From Haloarcula pellucida (GTDB taxonomy: Archaea; Halobacteriota; Halobacteria; Halobacteriales; Haloarculaceae): 64,000 bases of DNA. The notes under the pieces are model-generated. The model had not been told where the DNA came from, made no database searches, and was given only the letters and a program-made list of their open reading frames with translations. Numbering within the stretch: the first letter of the stretch is position 1; each line of letters starts with the position of its first letter. The stretch is from NCBI RefSeq assembly GCF_014647235.1, contig NZ_BMOU01000002.1, positions 417-64,416 of the forward strand, given 5' to 3'. Both the position numbers and the translations under genes were made by a program. Positions 49,926 to 59,635 of the stretch are shown here, one piece after another.

Positions 49926-52900
49926 CTACGCCGTGGTCGGTATCGCGGTGGTGAGACACCGGTCGAGGACCTTGCGCTCGGCCTTGCGGAGGTGCTGGTG
50001 GAACGTCGACGCGGCGATGCCGAGCGAGTCCGCCACGTCCTGTCCGGAGGCGTCCCGCGGCCACTCGAAGAACCCGGCGTGGTAGGCCGCTTCGAGGGCC
50101 GTTCGCTGCCTGTCGGTGAGCGCCTCGGTCAGTTCTCGTTGGAGGCGGTCGTCGCTGTCCCGCGTTCGCTGTCGACGCTTGAGGAGTTGCGCCGCGGGAT
50201 ACGCGTCCGTGACGACGTCGATGATCTGGCGTGCGTCGACCGTCGGCGAGACGCGAATCGTCATCCGGTAGTCGCCGTCCTCGATGACCGCCGACTCGAC
50301 GAACCCCCCGACTGAGGCGACCACCGACAGCACCGGCGGTTCCGAGAGACGGGCCTCGAACTCGTCCCCGTTCTCCCGGAACGTCACCGACTCCCAGTGT
50401 GGCACGGCGTCGGTGATTGTACGGACGCTTTCGGTGGCGTCAGGTGTCGCCGACCCGTAGACGACGTACTCGTCGTCGGCGACGGGAATCGCGTGGTCGA
50501 GACTGATGGTCCCACACGTCCCGGTGCCGATGTCGAGCGTCTCGAAGATATCCGGGACGTGAAACTCCAGTTCGACGACTTCGTCGCTCATCAGCGCCTG
50601 CTTTCGCTGGGTGGCGGCGATGGCGTGTCCGACGATGTCGCCCAGTTGTCCGATGACCACTCGCTCCTCGCCCTCGAACGCGTTCGAGCGGGCCGTGTAG
50701 ACGTTCAGGACGCCGAACATCGTGTCCTCGTGGGTAATCGGGACGGCGGCCGAGGCACGGAAACCGTGGGCGTCGGCGTGGTCCGCCCAGCGCTTGGCGG
50801 TCGTGATGTCCTGTCGGGTCCGGACCTCGCCCGTGCGTAACGCCTCGCCAGTCGGGCCTTCGATCCGGTCGTCGTCCGGGTCGACGGAGAGTTCGATGCC
50901 GTCGAGGTACCCGTCGACGCCGGCCTCGGTCCGCGAGACCACGCGCTGTGAGGTGCTCTCGCCCTCTCCTATCCACGCGAACTGGTAGGAGTCGGCGTCG
51001 GCGAGGTGTTCACAGACCGTCTGCTCTATCTCCTCGCGGGTCGACTGGGTGGCGACCGCCTCGGTGATCTCGCGAACGACCTCGTTGAGGTTGTTCAGCG
51101 CGTCGAGGCGCTCGCGCTGGCGAACCAGTTCCTGTTCGTCGTCGTGTCTGGCGATTGCCGAGGCGAGGATGGCTGCGATCGACTGGACGAAGTTGACGTC
51201 GTGGTCGGTGAACTCCCTGCGGGCGGTGTCGTGGGTCCCGAGAATCCCCCACGGGTCGTCCTGCGGCCCGACGATGACGCTGATACCGCTCCGGACGTCG
51301 TGGTCGGTCAGCAGGTCGGGACCGCTGAAGCGCCGTTCCGTCGTCAGGTCCTCGACGACGACCGGAGCGGACGACGCCAGCGTGTAGGACGCCTGCGAGT
51401 CGTCGGCCACGGCGGACACCGTCGCCGACCCGACGAGTCCGTCGTCCCAGCCGACGCCCTCTCTGAGCGACAGTTCCTCGGCCTCGGCGTCGAGATCGAG
51501 GACCTTGCAGTACTCGTTGTCGAGCGTCTCGGCGACGAGTTCGGTGGCTTCCGCCATCAGTGCGTCTACGTCCCGGTCTGCGAGCGCTCGCTGGCCGAGG
51601 TCCGTCACGACCTCTTGCTGGTGGACCCGACGCTTGAGTTCGTCCTCCCGGTCGAGGCGGTCGGAGATGTCCCGGACGACACCACAGCGGCCGAACCCAT
51701 CGTCGAGCGGAAACGGCGAGAAGCGACTCTCACAGGGGACGGTGTCCCCGTCACTCGTCTGGACGTCGAGTTCGAACCCCGCGACGCCCCGGCCGCCCGA
51801 GACGACTTCGTCGGCTATCGACTCGGCCGTCGCCGACACCACTTCGCCGTGGACTGTCGTCGCGTCTGCCCCGAGGAGTTCCGCCTCCTCGTAGCCCGTC
51901 AGTTCACAGAACTGCTCGTTGACGAGGACGAACTCGCCGTCGGTATCGACCGCGTAGATACCGTCGTCGACGGTCTCGACGATACTCTCGTACAGTTCTA
52001 GCTCCCGCTCGCGTTCCGTGCGGTCGGTGACGTCGCGGACGACGCCGACGCGTTCGTACCCGTCCTCCGTCTCGAACAGCGCGAACGTCGCTTCGCCGGC
52101 GAACGTATCGCCGTCCGCCGTCTCCAACTCCGCTTCGAGGACGGCCTGCGTCCGTTCGCCCGTCGCAAGTTCCTGTTCGAGGCGCTTGGCCTCCGCGAGG
52201 ACGCCGTCGTCGTCGACGACCGCCGAGACGTGTTTCCCGACGAGTTCCGACGGGTCGTACCCGACCATCGAGGCGTAGCTCTCGTTGACGTGGGTGAAGT
52301 GGCCGTCGTCGTCAGCGACGTAGATGCCGTCCTCGACGGTCTCGACGATGGTCTCGTACCGTTCGAGTTCCCGCTCGCGCTCGACGCGGTCGGTCACGTC
52401 CCGGAAGTACACCGAGAGCCCGGTTTCGGAGGGGTAGGCGGTGACCTCGAACCACGTCGCGAGCGGCGGGTAGTACGCCTCGAACGACCGGGACTCCTGC
52501 GTCTCGAAGGCCCGCTCGTACTCCGTCTGGAACTGGGAATTGACCGCCTCCGGGAACGCGTCCCAGACGCTCTCGTCGACCAGTTCGTCGGCCGAACGGT
52601 CGAGTAGCGTCGCGGCCCGGTCGTTGACGTGGGTGAACCGCCACTCCTCGTCGAGCGCGAAGAAGGCGTCGTCGATTCGCTCGAACACCTCTCGCAGTTC
52701 GTCTTCGACCCGTTCGCGGTGGCGTTCGAGTTCGGCCTGGGTCCGCCGCAGCGACGTGACGTCCGTACAGGCGAGGACCGCTCCGTCGCTGTCCCCGGCC
52801 GCGACCGGCGACGCGGTGAGCCGTACCCACCGACGGTCCCCGTTCGGCGTCTCGTGTCCGAGTAGCCGATCGGTGACGGTCGCGTCGTCTTCGAGGACAG

Positions 52901-53324
52901 TCCGGATGGGATGATCAGCCGGCGGGAGCGAGTCGCCGCCCTCGTCGTAGAACTCCAACGCCGTCGTCGCCGACCCCGCCGACCCGTCGAGGCCCAGCGC
53001 GCGCCTCGCTCGCGCGTTGGCGCGGTCGACGGTCCCGTCGGCGGCGACGGCCACCAGTTCGACGGGGGCCGTCTCGAACACTCTGTCGGCGTCCGCCTCT
53101 CCGGCGGGGTCGTCCGACGGCGGTCGCCACCAGACGCGGGCGCTCGCGCCGACTTTCTTCGTATCGAGACGACCGCGGTCGACGAGTCTGTCGAGGCGGT
53201 CGTAGGTACTCCGCCGACCGAGGCCGAGTCGCTCGGCGGCCTCCGTGGTCGTCACGGGCGTCCCCGCTCCGTCGAACAGTGCGAGCGTCTCTCGGAGGGC
53301 CTCGGTCAACGAGTGTCGAGTCAT
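49926..53324 (-). CDS. Giant PAS/GAF sensor with N-terminal winged helix and HTH-10
   Basis: A 1132-residue regulator, start at 53324 (MTRHSLTEALRETLALFDG); the longer frame is basic upstream. It has an N-terminal winged helix (about 1-70, TTTEAAERLGLGRRSTYDRLDRLVDRGRL), about four PAS domains (about 80-560), GAF (about 570-710), GAF (about 725-880), a BAT-type domain (about 890-1060) and HTH-10 at the C-terminus (LTDRQRTALEAAYHAGFFEW, SGQDVADSLGIAASTFHQH). Having two DNA-binding domains at opposite ends is unusual. It lies 90 bp upstream of the other giant regulator in the same direction. Confidence 0.87.
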   Translation of the reverse strand: MTRHSLTEALRETLALFDGAGTPVTTTEAAERLGLGRRSTYDRLDRLVDRGRLDTKKVGASARVWWRPPSDDPAGEADADRVFETAPVELVAVAADGTVDRANARARRALGLDGSAGSATTALEFYDEGGDSLPPADHPIRTVLEDDATVTDRLLGHETPNGDRRWVRLTASPVAAGDSDGAVLACTDVTSLRRTQAELERHRERVEDELREVFERIDDAFFALDEEWRFTHVNDRAATLLDRSADELVDESVWDAFPEAVNSQFQTEYERAFETQESRSFEAYYPPLATWFEVTAYPSETGLSVYFRDVTDRVERERELERYETIVETVEDGIYVADDDGHFTHVNESYASMVGYDPSELVGKHVSAVVDDDGVLAEAKRLEQELATGERTQAVLEAELETADGDTFAGEATFALFETEDGYERVGVVRDVTDRTERERELELYESIVETVDDGIYAVDTDGEFVLVNEQFCELTGYEEAELLGADATTVHGEVVSATAESIADEVVSGGRGVAGFELDVQTSDGDTVPCESRFSPFPLDDGFGRCGVVRDISDRLDREDELKRRVHQQEVVTDLGQRALADRDVDALMAEATELVAETLDNEYCKVLDLDAEAEELSLREGVGWDDGLVGSATVSAVADDSQASYTLASSAPVVVEDLTTERRFSGPDLLTDHDVRSGISVIVGPQDDPWGILGTHDTARREFTDHDVNFVQSIAAILASAIARHDDEQELVRQRERLDALNNLNEVVREITEAVATQSTREEIEQTVCEHLADADSYQFAWIGEGESTSQRVVSRTEAGVDGYLDGIELSVDPDDDRIEGPTGEALRTGEVRTRQDITTAKRWADHADAHGFRASAAVPITHEDTMFGVLNVYTARSNAFEGEERVVIGQLGDIVGHAIAATQRKQALMSDEVVELEFHVPDIFETLDIGTGTCGTISLDHAIPVADDEYVVYGSATPDATESVRTITDAVPHWESVTFRENGDEFEARLSEPPVLSVVASVGGFVESAVIEDGDYRMTIRVSPTVDARQIIDVVTDAYPAAQLLKRRQRTRDSDDRLQRELTEALTDRQRTALEAAYHAGFFEWPRDASGQDVADSLGIAASTFHQHLRKAERKVLDRCLTTAIPTTA

Positions 53325-53564
53325 GTTCTCGGGTAGCGACGCCAGCCCGTTATAGACTCCGCCGGCGGAGTCATACCGCGGTGCGTCGGCGGTCGACCGA
53401 TTCGTGTCGGCGTGCGCGACAGTCCGTGGGCGGAGCGGTGTGGTCCGCCGCCAAAACCGCGCGGTGTCCACAGTACCGCCCTAAAATCTTCTAGACCATC
53501 CTTACCCCCGCGTAGTGCGTTGGACAGCGTACGCCCACAATCCGACTGGATTGGCGAGAGACTC

Positions 53565-53870
53565 ATGACTCAGATACACAGCGACACCGACGGTACACTC
53601 GTGGGTGCGGTCGAACTGACCGACAGCGACCGCCACCGACTCCTGACCGACGAGCGTCGCCGCATCGCTCTCGACGTGCTTTCTGACCGGCCCGGCCCGG
53701 TCCACCTCGACGAACTAGCGACGGAAGTCGCGACACGGGAATCCGATACGGCGATGGCTGACCCGTCCGCCGTCGAACGCGCGGCTATCGCACTCCATCA
53801 CAACCACCTCCCTCGATTGGCCGCCTCCGATATCGTCGAGTACGACCCTGAGACGCGGCAGGTTCACTAG
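53565..53870 (+). CDS. DUF7344 winged-helix protein
   Basis: A 101-residue protein. From ATG at 53565 it contains LTDERRRIALDVLSDRPGPVHLDELATEVATRE and AIALHHNHLPRLAASDIVEYDPETRQV, which match from memory the DUF7344 winged-helix family. It is likely to bind DNA or mediate contacts in two-component and HTH-10 systems. It is divergent from the giant regulator starting at 53324, sharing its upstream region. Confidence 0.8.
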   Translation: MTQIHSDTDGTLVGAVELTDSDRHRLLTDERRRIALDVLSDRPGPVHLDELATEVATRESDTAMADPSAVERAAIALHHNHLPRLAASDIVEYDPETRQVH

Positions 53871-53909
53871 AGCCACTGTTTTCCACCCGTCGATCCAACG
53901 CGTGGACAC

Positions 53910-54842
53910 ATGGCTCCGGTTCCACAGCACGACCGCCTCGATACGACGCTTCCGGCCGCCGTCGCCGACTACTTCGCCCGCGAACGCCGGACGCTCGACG
54001 CGTACCTCGATCTGGTCCCCGACCGCTTCGGCCCCGGTGCCGGCGACCCGACCGTCGGCCCCGTTCACGCCGTTCCCTGGTTCTACGTCCCTGACCTCAC
54101 CGGCTGGCGCGGCATCACGCTCGCCAGACTGCTCGCCGCCGACCGCGACTGTCCGTGTTTCCGACTGTCCGCGCTCGCCCGCGACGGCGTGGCGACGCTG
54201 TGGCGCGTCCTCGACGGGAGCGCCGACGGCCCGGTCGTCGTCCACGTCGAACTCCGGGGCGACACCGGCCCGATTCCGGGGACGCTCCGCGAGGCACTCC
54301 GGCGGGGGTACGACCAGCCACCCCAGTCGGCAGGCGACGGCGACCCGGTGTCGGGCGACCCGGCCAACGCCCTCGTCGTGTTCACGGACACGCGTCCCTC
54401 GAAGCGCCTGACGTCGCCGCTTCCCGACGCCACGGAACCGGTCAGCGGCGCCGTCCTCTCGTACGCCCCCCGCGACAGCATGACCCCGGAACAGCCAGAC
54501 GGGACCACCGTCCTCGACGCGCCGCCCGCACTGCAGGACCGAACCGAGCGCCTCGAACGCCTGCTGGCCGCATCACTCGACGGCGTCGGAGCGCCCGACG
54601 CTCGCGACCGATTCGTCGAGAGCGCCGTCGAGACGCTCGCTATCACGCACTCGACGATCGGGAAGCAGGACCTCCTGTTCGACGTCTCGCCGCGGGTCGC
54701 GCTGAAACACGGCCATCGCCTGGACCGTCTCGGCGTCGACGAGGCGCTGTCGGGCCTCCGGACAGACATCCTCGCACAGGTCCCCCAGAGTCCGGGGAGC
54801 GCGGACCTCCGACGGACGCTGTCGGACCTCCTCGCGGAGTGA
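53910..54842 (+). CDS. Conserved haloarchaeal protein of unknown function
   Basis: A 310-residue acidic soluble protein with no membrane segment or recognised domain. The N-terminal half has VHAVPWFYVPDLTGWRGITLARLLAADRDCPCFRLSALARDGV. The middle has a beta-rich VVHVELRGDTGPI and ALVVFTDTRPSKRLTSP. The helical C-terminal half includes TLAITHSTIGKQDLLFD. It starts 39 bp after the DUF7344 gene in the same direction, and ends at the base before the convergent M48 gene. I do not recognise it; composition and coding bias show it is real. Confidence 0.7.
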   Translation: MAPVPQHDRLDTTLPAAVADYFARERRTLDAYLDLVPDRFGPGAGDPTVGPVHAVPWFYVPDLTGWRGITLARLLAADRDCPCFRLSALARDGVATLWRVLDGSADGPVVVHVELRGDTGPIPGTLREALRRGYDQPPQSAGDGDPVSGDPANALVVFTDTRPSKRLTSPLPDATEPVSGAVLSYAPRDSMTPEQPDGTTVLDAPPALQDRTERLERLLAASLDGVGAPDARDRFVESAVETLAITHSTIGKQDLLFDVSPRVALKHGHRLDRLGVDEALSGLRTDILAQVPQSPGSADLRRTLSDLLAE

Positions 54843-55784
54843 TCAGGACCGCCGCGGCCCGGGTGGCTGCCGTTGTCGGGCGCGTTCGCGCAGTCGCTTC
54901 ACCCGGTCGTCCATCGGCGGGTGCGTCGACAGGAGGTTCGACAGCGGGCCGTCGTCGTCGCCGTGGACGTACAGCGGCGTCAGCGGGCCCATATCCGGCG
55001 TGGAGACGCGCTCTATCGTCCGGAGCGCCCGCGCAAGCGCCAGTGGCTTCCCGGTCACCTCGACGGCACGGTCGTCGGCCGCCCACTCCCGCCGTCTGGC
55101 GTACGCCAGCACGCTCAGCGTCACGGCCAGTCCCAGCAGTGCGACCAGTCGGAAGGCGGTGCGCTGGGTGCGAGCGAGCCACGAGCGGGACCAGTCTTCG
55201 GGGCGTCCGCGTATCAGCGCCCACGCCCGAGCGATGCCGCCGATCAGGACGACGACGGGGAACAGCACCCCGCTGACGACGCCGACGAGTCCCTGTGTGA
55301 GGGTGTAGGCCAGCGTCTGGACCAGCGCGTCCCGCCGCTCCAGGTGGGCGAGTTCGTGGGCCAACAGCGTCTCCATCTCGTCGGTCGAGAGGTACCCGAA
55401 CAGCCGCCGGTCGACGACGATGGCCGCCCCGAACCCGCCGACGGCGAAGGCGTTGGGAACCGGCAGCCGAGCGACCAGTAACGTGGGCGTTCCGGCGCTC
55501 ATCCGCGCCGTGAGCGCGTCGAACCGTCGGTACGTCTCGGGGGCACGCGAACGCGGCAGCACCACCGCGTCCAGCGACCGTTTCAGCCGCGCCGTCCCGA
55601 CCCAGTAGCTCACCACCCCGAGGACGAGCATCGTCCCGACGAGCGCCCCTGCCAGTACCACCGGCGACGGCCGGGACGCCCACACCGCTCTGAGAAATCG
55701 ATAGCCGACCACCGCAGCCGCGACGTACAGGACGAGCGACGCGACGCCGAGTATCGCCAGCACGACTCGCCGACCTGCGTCCAT
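54843..55784 (-). CDS. M48 family metallopeptidase (HtpX/Ste24-like)
   Basis: A 313-residue membrane protease. Two N-terminal transmembrane helices (about 8-29 and 42-64) precede the catalytic domain with H143-E144-x-x-H147 (HELAH). Two further hydrophobic segments (about 155-185 and 205-225) and the third-ligand region RREWAADDRAVEVTGKP follow. It probably degrades misfolded membrane proteins. I chose ATG at 55784 because the 149 upstream residues are basic and unlike the family. It is convergent with the unknown gene at 53910. Confidence 0.88.
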   Translation of the reverse strand: MDAGRRVVLAILGVASLVLYVAAAVVGYRFLRAVWASRPSPVVLAGALVGTMLVLGVVSYWVGTARLKRSLDAVVLPRSRAPETYRRFDALTARMSAGTPTLLVARLPVPNAFAVGGFGAAIVVDRRLFGYLSTDEMETLLAHELAHLERRDALVQTLAYTLTQGLVGVVSGVLFPVVVLIGGIARAWALIRGRPEDWSRSWLARTQRTAFRLVALLGLAVTLSVLAYARRREWAADDRAVEVTGKPLALARALRTIERVSTPDMGPLTPLYVHGDDDGPLSNLLSTHPPMDDRVKRLRERARQRQPPGPRRS

Positions 55785-56524
55785 CGACCGGTCGTACGGG
55801 CGGGACGGCCAAACGCCTTCTGCTCGCGCCGGTTCGCAGGACGGGGTGGCCGAACGATGTCTGATTCTATATCGCGGATAGCAGTTTATAACTCGGTGAT
55901 GGTGTGTCCCTCCCGAACCGCTATCGACAGCGCGATGCGGCAACGAGACGCGCTGAGGGCTGTTCTCCCGGGCCTTGTCCCCTCGGCGACGACGGGGCGG
56001 AACGAACTCCACGCTCTTTGTGCTGGCGACGGAGCGCGACTCGGTGGACCGCGAGGGGTGTTGGCCGCCGCACCCCTCGCAGCGGTGCTGTGGGGCGGGC
56101 TTCTGAGAGCCCTCCTCGTGGGCGTGTGCTCGGTGGACAGTACGCCAGCACACGCGGGCGGAGCGGTCTCCGTGTCGCGAAACCGCTGTTCGCCGGTACT
56201 GTCGATTCCGCTGTTGGGCGCGTGGTTTCACTGCCCTCCCGGTGCGCTCGGTCTCGGCGACGCCGCCCGACGGTGTCCGCCGTCTCGGACTCTGCGGACG
56301 TGTGGGCGCCGCCTCGTTTTCGCCCAGTCAGCCTCGGTACGTGGGTGCCGTCTGCCTCGACGCGTGGGCCTCGGTCGCGTTGCTCGACGGCGTGTGCTGG
56401 TGACCCGCGAGTCACGTCGGCGGGAAAACCGCTGAGTCGATAGATTTCGACGAGTGACGCGTCTCAGCGCCGACTCACGCAGTCCGCCCGCAGAACGCGA
56501 TAAATCACTATCTGCGATACAGAA
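55785..56524. other. 740-bp region without a convincing gene
   Basis: Open frames of up to 179 residues exist on both strands, but all products are Arg/Ser-rich or Cys-rich and basic, the opposite of haloarchaeal proteins. A TATA-like TTTATAAC lies at about 55885. I see no tRNA, no RNase P and no clear SRP RNA features. It could hold an unrecognised structured RNA or a decayed gene, upstream of M48 and downstream of uvrC. Confidence 0.5.
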
Positions 56525-58315
56525 TCAGCCTAACCGACTGCGAATCGTCTCCGCCGTCGCTGTGCCGACGCCGTCGACGCTGGTCAGTTCCTCGGGCGAG
56601 GCCTCGCGGACGTTCTCGACGCTGCCAAAGCGACGGAGCAGTCGTTTGCGCGTCTCGGGGCCAACGCCGGGGAGGTCGTCCAGCGCCGTCGACACCTCGT
56701 CTCGGAGGGTTTGGTGGTACTGTACGGCAAAGCGGTGGGCCTCGTCGCGGACGCGCTGGAGGAGGTGTAGGTGCGGGGCGTCGTCGGGCCAGTCGTACAC
56801 ACCGTAGCTTCGCTCCGCTTGCGACGAGGTCCCACTCGCTGCGCTCGCGGGACCCCTGTCCGGCGTGATTACGAGTTCCTCGTCTTTCGCCAGCGCGACG
56901 GCCGGGACGTCCCACCCCGTCTCGGCGAGGGCGTCGCGGGCCGCGCCCAGTTGTCCGTCGCCGCCGTCGATGAGTAACAGATCGGGGTCGGGCCGGTCGT
57001 CCCGACCTGAGACGGCGCGCTCGGCCCGCCAGCGGACCAGTTCGCGCATATTGGCGTAGTCGTCGTTGCGCTCGGTGAGTTTCTTCCGGCGGTAGTCGGA
57101 CGTCTCGGCGCTCCCGCCGACGACGGTGACGTTCGACCCGACGACGCTCGTGCCCTGCGCGTGGCTCACGTCGAACCCTTCGATGCGTTCGGGCCGGTCG
57201 ATACCCAGCGCGTCGGCCAGCGCACCGACTTCGTCGTCGGCCCCGCCGCGCTGTCTGGCGTTCTTCAGCGCGAGGTCGACCAGCGTCGCTTCCCGGCCGG
57301 CACCGGGCACTCGCAACTCGACGCCCTCGCGTTCGAGCCACCGCGCTATCTCGGCGTCGGCGGGGTCCTCTGCACACAGAATCGCGCCGGGGAACTCTCG
57401 TTCGGCGTAGTACTGGGTGATGAAGGCCCGATAGACGCCCTCGGGCCCCTCGCCGTCGGGGGCGTCGAGCGTGTGGCGTTCCCGCTCGACGAGTTTTCCG
57501 CCTTCGGCGTGGAGGCGGGCGACGACGGCCCGGTCGCCCTCGACGACGGCGCCCAGGACGTCCGTCGCGGCGGCGCCGCCGGCGTCGCTGACCGCCGCGT
57601 CGCCCTCGCCGTGGAGGGCTTCGACGGCACCGAGTTTGTCCCGCAGGTTCGCCGCGCGCTCGAACTCCTGTTCCTGCGCGGCGGTCTCCATCTCCCGGCG
57701 GAGCGGGTCCGCGAGCACCCCCACCTCGCCCTCGAAGAACCGCTCGACGCTCTCGACGTCGGCGGCGTAGTCGGCCTCACCGATCTCGCCGGTGCAGGGG
57801 GCGGTGCAGATACCCATCTCGTAGTCCAGACAGGGCCGGTCGCGGGTGCTGTACTTGTGATCCGAACACCCGCGCAAGCCGTAGGTCTCCCGCAGGGCCT
57901 TCACGACCGTCTCGACGCGCCCTTTGTCGGTGAACGGGCCGTAAACGGTGGCGCCGTCGGCCGGGTCGCGGGTCACCTCGATGCGCGGGACGGCGTGGTC
58001 GGTGAGTTGGACCAGCGGGTAGGACTTGTCGTCTTTCAGGCGGACGTTGTACGGCGGCCGGTGGCGCTTGATGAGGTTCGCCTCCAGCAACAGCGCCTGC
58101 GTCTCCGTGTCGGTCACCGCGAAGTCGACGACGGCGGCCCGTTCGACCATCTTCGCGATACGGTTGCTGCGCGGGTCCGCGTACGAGCGCACGCGGTCAC
58201 GCAAATCCACGGCCTTCCCGACGTACAGCACCCGGCCCTCCTCGTCTTCGAACTGGTAGACGCCGGGCTCTCGGGGGAGGTCACCTGCTCGCGCGCACAC
58301 GCCGTCTGGGTCCAT
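56525..58315 (-). CDS. uvrC: Excinuclease ABC subunit C
   Basis: A 596-residue nuclease of nucleotide excision repair. The GIY-YIG domain (about 12-95, [26 protein letters not shown]; the second Gly-x-Tyr is present) cuts 3' of the lesion. A Cys-rich cluster ([25 protein letters not shown], about 155-185, split here for length) probably binds Fe-S. A UVR motif (about 205-240), an RNase H-like domain with [16 protein letters not shown] and [13 protein letters not shown], and C-terminal helix-hairpin-helix motifs ([18 protein letters not shown] and [15 protein letters not shown]) follow. An insert at about 485-502 interrupts the RNase H-like part. Confidence 0.95.
   Translation of the reverse strand: MDPDGVCARAGDLPREPGVYQFEDEEGRVLYVGKAVDLRDRVRSYADPRSNRIAKMVERAAVVDFAVTDTETQALLLEANLIKRHRPPYNVRLKDDKSYPLVQLTDHAVPRIEVTRDPADGATVYGPFTDKGRVETVVKALRETYGLRGCSDHKYSTRDRPCLDYEMGICTAPCTGEIGEADYAADVESVERFFEGEVGVLADPLRREMETAAQEQEFERAANLRDKLGAVEALHGEGDAAVSDAGGAAATDVLGAVVEGDRAVVARLHAEGGKLVERERHTLDAPDGEGPEGVYRAFITQYYAEREFPGAILCAEDPADAEIARWLEREGVELRVPGAGREATLVDLALKNARQRGGADDEVGALADALGIDRPERIEGFDVSHAQGTSVVGSNVTVVGGSAETSDYRRKKLTERNDDYANMRELVRWRAERAVSGRDDRPDPDLLLIDGGDGQLGAARDALAETGWDVPAVALAKDEELVITPDRGPASAASGTSSQAERSYGVYDWPDDAPHLHLLQRVRDEAHRFAVQYHQTLRDEVSTALDDLPGVGPETRKRLLRRFGSVENVREASPEELTSVDGVGTATAETIRSRLG
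56808..56860 (-). repeat. In-frame palindromic insert in uvrC
   Basis: GGTCCC (56828-56833) pairs with GGGACC (56849-56854) around GAGCGCAGCGAG-type loop sequence, flanked by AGCGAAGC-type bases. It encodes [16 protein letters not shown] in frame within the UvrC RNase H-like region. It resembles the intergenic palindromes near 16858 and 18907. Confidence 0.6.
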
Positions 58316-58348
58316 CGCCTCCGGGTTAGCGCTCGGCGGAGTTGAACG

Positions 58349-58969
58349 TCACGCCAGCGGGTCGTCCGGGGCCGAGGGTTGGGTGGTGTCGGACGGCGGC
58401 GTATCCGGTCGGATCGCCGCCCGGACTCGTTCCAGCACGGCGTCGTCGTCGGGTGCCGGGAGTTCGACGTCGTCGCCGCCGGCCACCGAGACGACGAGCA
58501 ACCGCTCGCGGCTCCAGAGGTAGACGCCGAGGGCGACGGCGGCGACGGCCAGCGCCAGCCCACCGAACAGCGTCATCAGGTCGTCAAGCTGGGCCATCAG
58601 CCGGAGCATCCCCTCTAAGAGTCCGAGCATCCCACCGAGGCCCATCGCGCCGGCGCTGCCGACGCCGGAGAGCGAGACGCCCGCCACGAGGCTATCGAGG
58701 CTGACCATCTGCCCGGCCGCGACGAGGACGGCGCCGACGACGAGCGCTTTCACGCCCTGTTCGAGGAAGTCGACGTTTCCGGCGCGTTGCCGGTCGACAC
58801 CGTCCACGTTCGGCCGGTCGACCTGCCGGAAGTTCGGCCCGTCACGGTCCGGGGTAAACGCCAGCAGACGGTGGCTCGTCACGACGACGCCGCCGTTGCC
58901 CACCCGGACCTGCTCCCGTATCGTCTCGCCGTCGTAGAGGAGGTCCCCGGCCCGTTCGACCCAGTCCAT
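58349..58969 (-). CDS. Membrane protein with PH-like domain
   Basis: A 206-residue protein. From ATG at 58969 (MDWVERAGDLLYDGETIREQVRVGNGGVVVTSHRLLAFTP) the N-terminus is a bacterial PH-like domain; VVVTSHRLLAF is its typical core. Two transmembrane segments follow (about 74-95 and 132-152), with a Gly-rich stretch between them, then an acidic Pro/Thr-rich tail. The upstream frame to 59086 is not needed. It is 33 bp from the uvrC start and is divergent from the zinc-ribbon gene at 59049. Confidence 0.78.
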   Translation of the reverse strand: MDWVERAGDLLYDGETIREQVRVGNGGVVVTSHRLLAFTPDRDGPNFRQVDRPNVDGVDRQRAGNVDFLEQGVKALVVGAVLVAAGQMVSLDSLVAGVSLSGVGSAGAMGLGGMLGLLEGMLRLMAQLDDLMTLFGGLALAVAAVALGVYLWSRERLLVVSVAGGDDVELPAPDDDAVLERVRAAIRPDTPPSDTTQPSAPDDPLA

Positions 58970-59048
58970 ACACCGTGTATGCGGATCATCCGATTTCAAT
59001 GCTCCCCCGTGCAAAACGGCTATCTCGTCAGCGCCCCGACAGACAGGT

Positions 59049-59567
59049 ATGGTGAGTGACCCCCGCTGTCCGTACTGCGACGGCAAGGTCAGTGCGACGG
59101 CGACGTGGTGTATGCACTGCGGGCAGGACTTCGAGACGCCGGTCGACGCCGACGGGGGACGCGTCGTCGGCTACGGCAGCGACGACGCGGCCGACTTCGA
59201 GGCGGCGCTCGATGCCGGTGACCTCGACGGCGCGATCCGAGCCCTCCGAATGCGAGAGAACGGCCCGAAAGTGGTCGGCATCGTCCTCGGTTTGGTCGCG
59301 CTGGTGACGGTCCCGCTCGTCTCCCCGGCCGGCGTGACGCTGCTGTATCTGGCGGCCGCCGTCGGCGTCGGCCTGTACGCGTCCCGTCAGCCCTCCGTCG
59401 ACGACGCTCTCCGGGACGGCGGCACCGTCCTCGCAGTCGTGCCGCTCGTGCTGTGGTTGGCCGCGGCCCTGCTGTCGGGGTTCGTCGGGTTCGGTGTCCT
59501 CGACCTGTTCGGGCCGGTGGTGTACGCGGGACTGGTGTTGTTCGCGACCCGTCGGATGACGCAGTGA
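59049..59567 (+). CDS. Zinc-ribbon membrane protein
   Basis: A 172-residue protein with an N-terminal zinc ribbon (CPYCDGKV...WCMHCGQDF), a linker and about four hydrophobic segments (about 74-94, 96-112, 126-143, 148-166). The role is unknown. Zinc ribbons fused to membrane helices are frequent in haloarchaea. It is divergent from the PH-like gene and ends 24 bp before the short leader of the aminotransferase. Confidence 0.78.
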   Translation: MVSDPRCPYCDGKVSATATWCMHCGQDFETPVDADGGRVVGYGSDDAADFEAALDAGDLDGAIRALRMRENGPKVVGIVLGLVALVTVPLVSPAGVTLLYLAAAVGVGLYASRQPSVDDALRDGGTVLAVVPLVLWLAAALLSGFVGFGVLDLFGPVVYAGLVLFATRRMTQ

Positions 59568-59590
59568 CACACACCGGTATCAAAACTACC

Positions 59591-59635
59591 ATGGCCTCCG
59601 ACGACGAGACTCCACCTATCAGGTGGCTTCCGTGA
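59591..59635 (+). CDS. Short leader ORF overlapping the aminotransferase start
   Basis: ATG at 59591 opens 14 codons (MASDDETPPIRWLP) ending in TGA at 59633-59635. That TGA overlaps the GTG start of the aminotransferase at 59632 (GTGA). Inside it, CCACCT (59612-59617) and AGGTGG (59621-59626) form a perfect 6-bp hairpin with a 3-nt loop, and AGGTGG is also the ribosome-binding site 5 nt before the GTG. Translation of the leader would melt the hairpin. Confidence 0.45.
   Translation: MASDDETPPIRWLP
59612..59626 (+). promoter_or_regulatory. Hairpin sequestering the ribosome-binding site
   Basis: CCACCT-ATC-AGGTGG. The right arm is a near-consensus Shine-Dalgarno sequence for the GTG at 59632. 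It lies inside a 14-codon leader ORF, which suggests coupling of the leader's translation to that of the aminotransferase. Confidence 0.5.

Noticed and set aside
55904-56443. 179-residue frame between uvrC and M48 gene
   Set aside because: Highly Arg-rich and basic, unlike haloarchaeal proteins; no motif and several competing frames.
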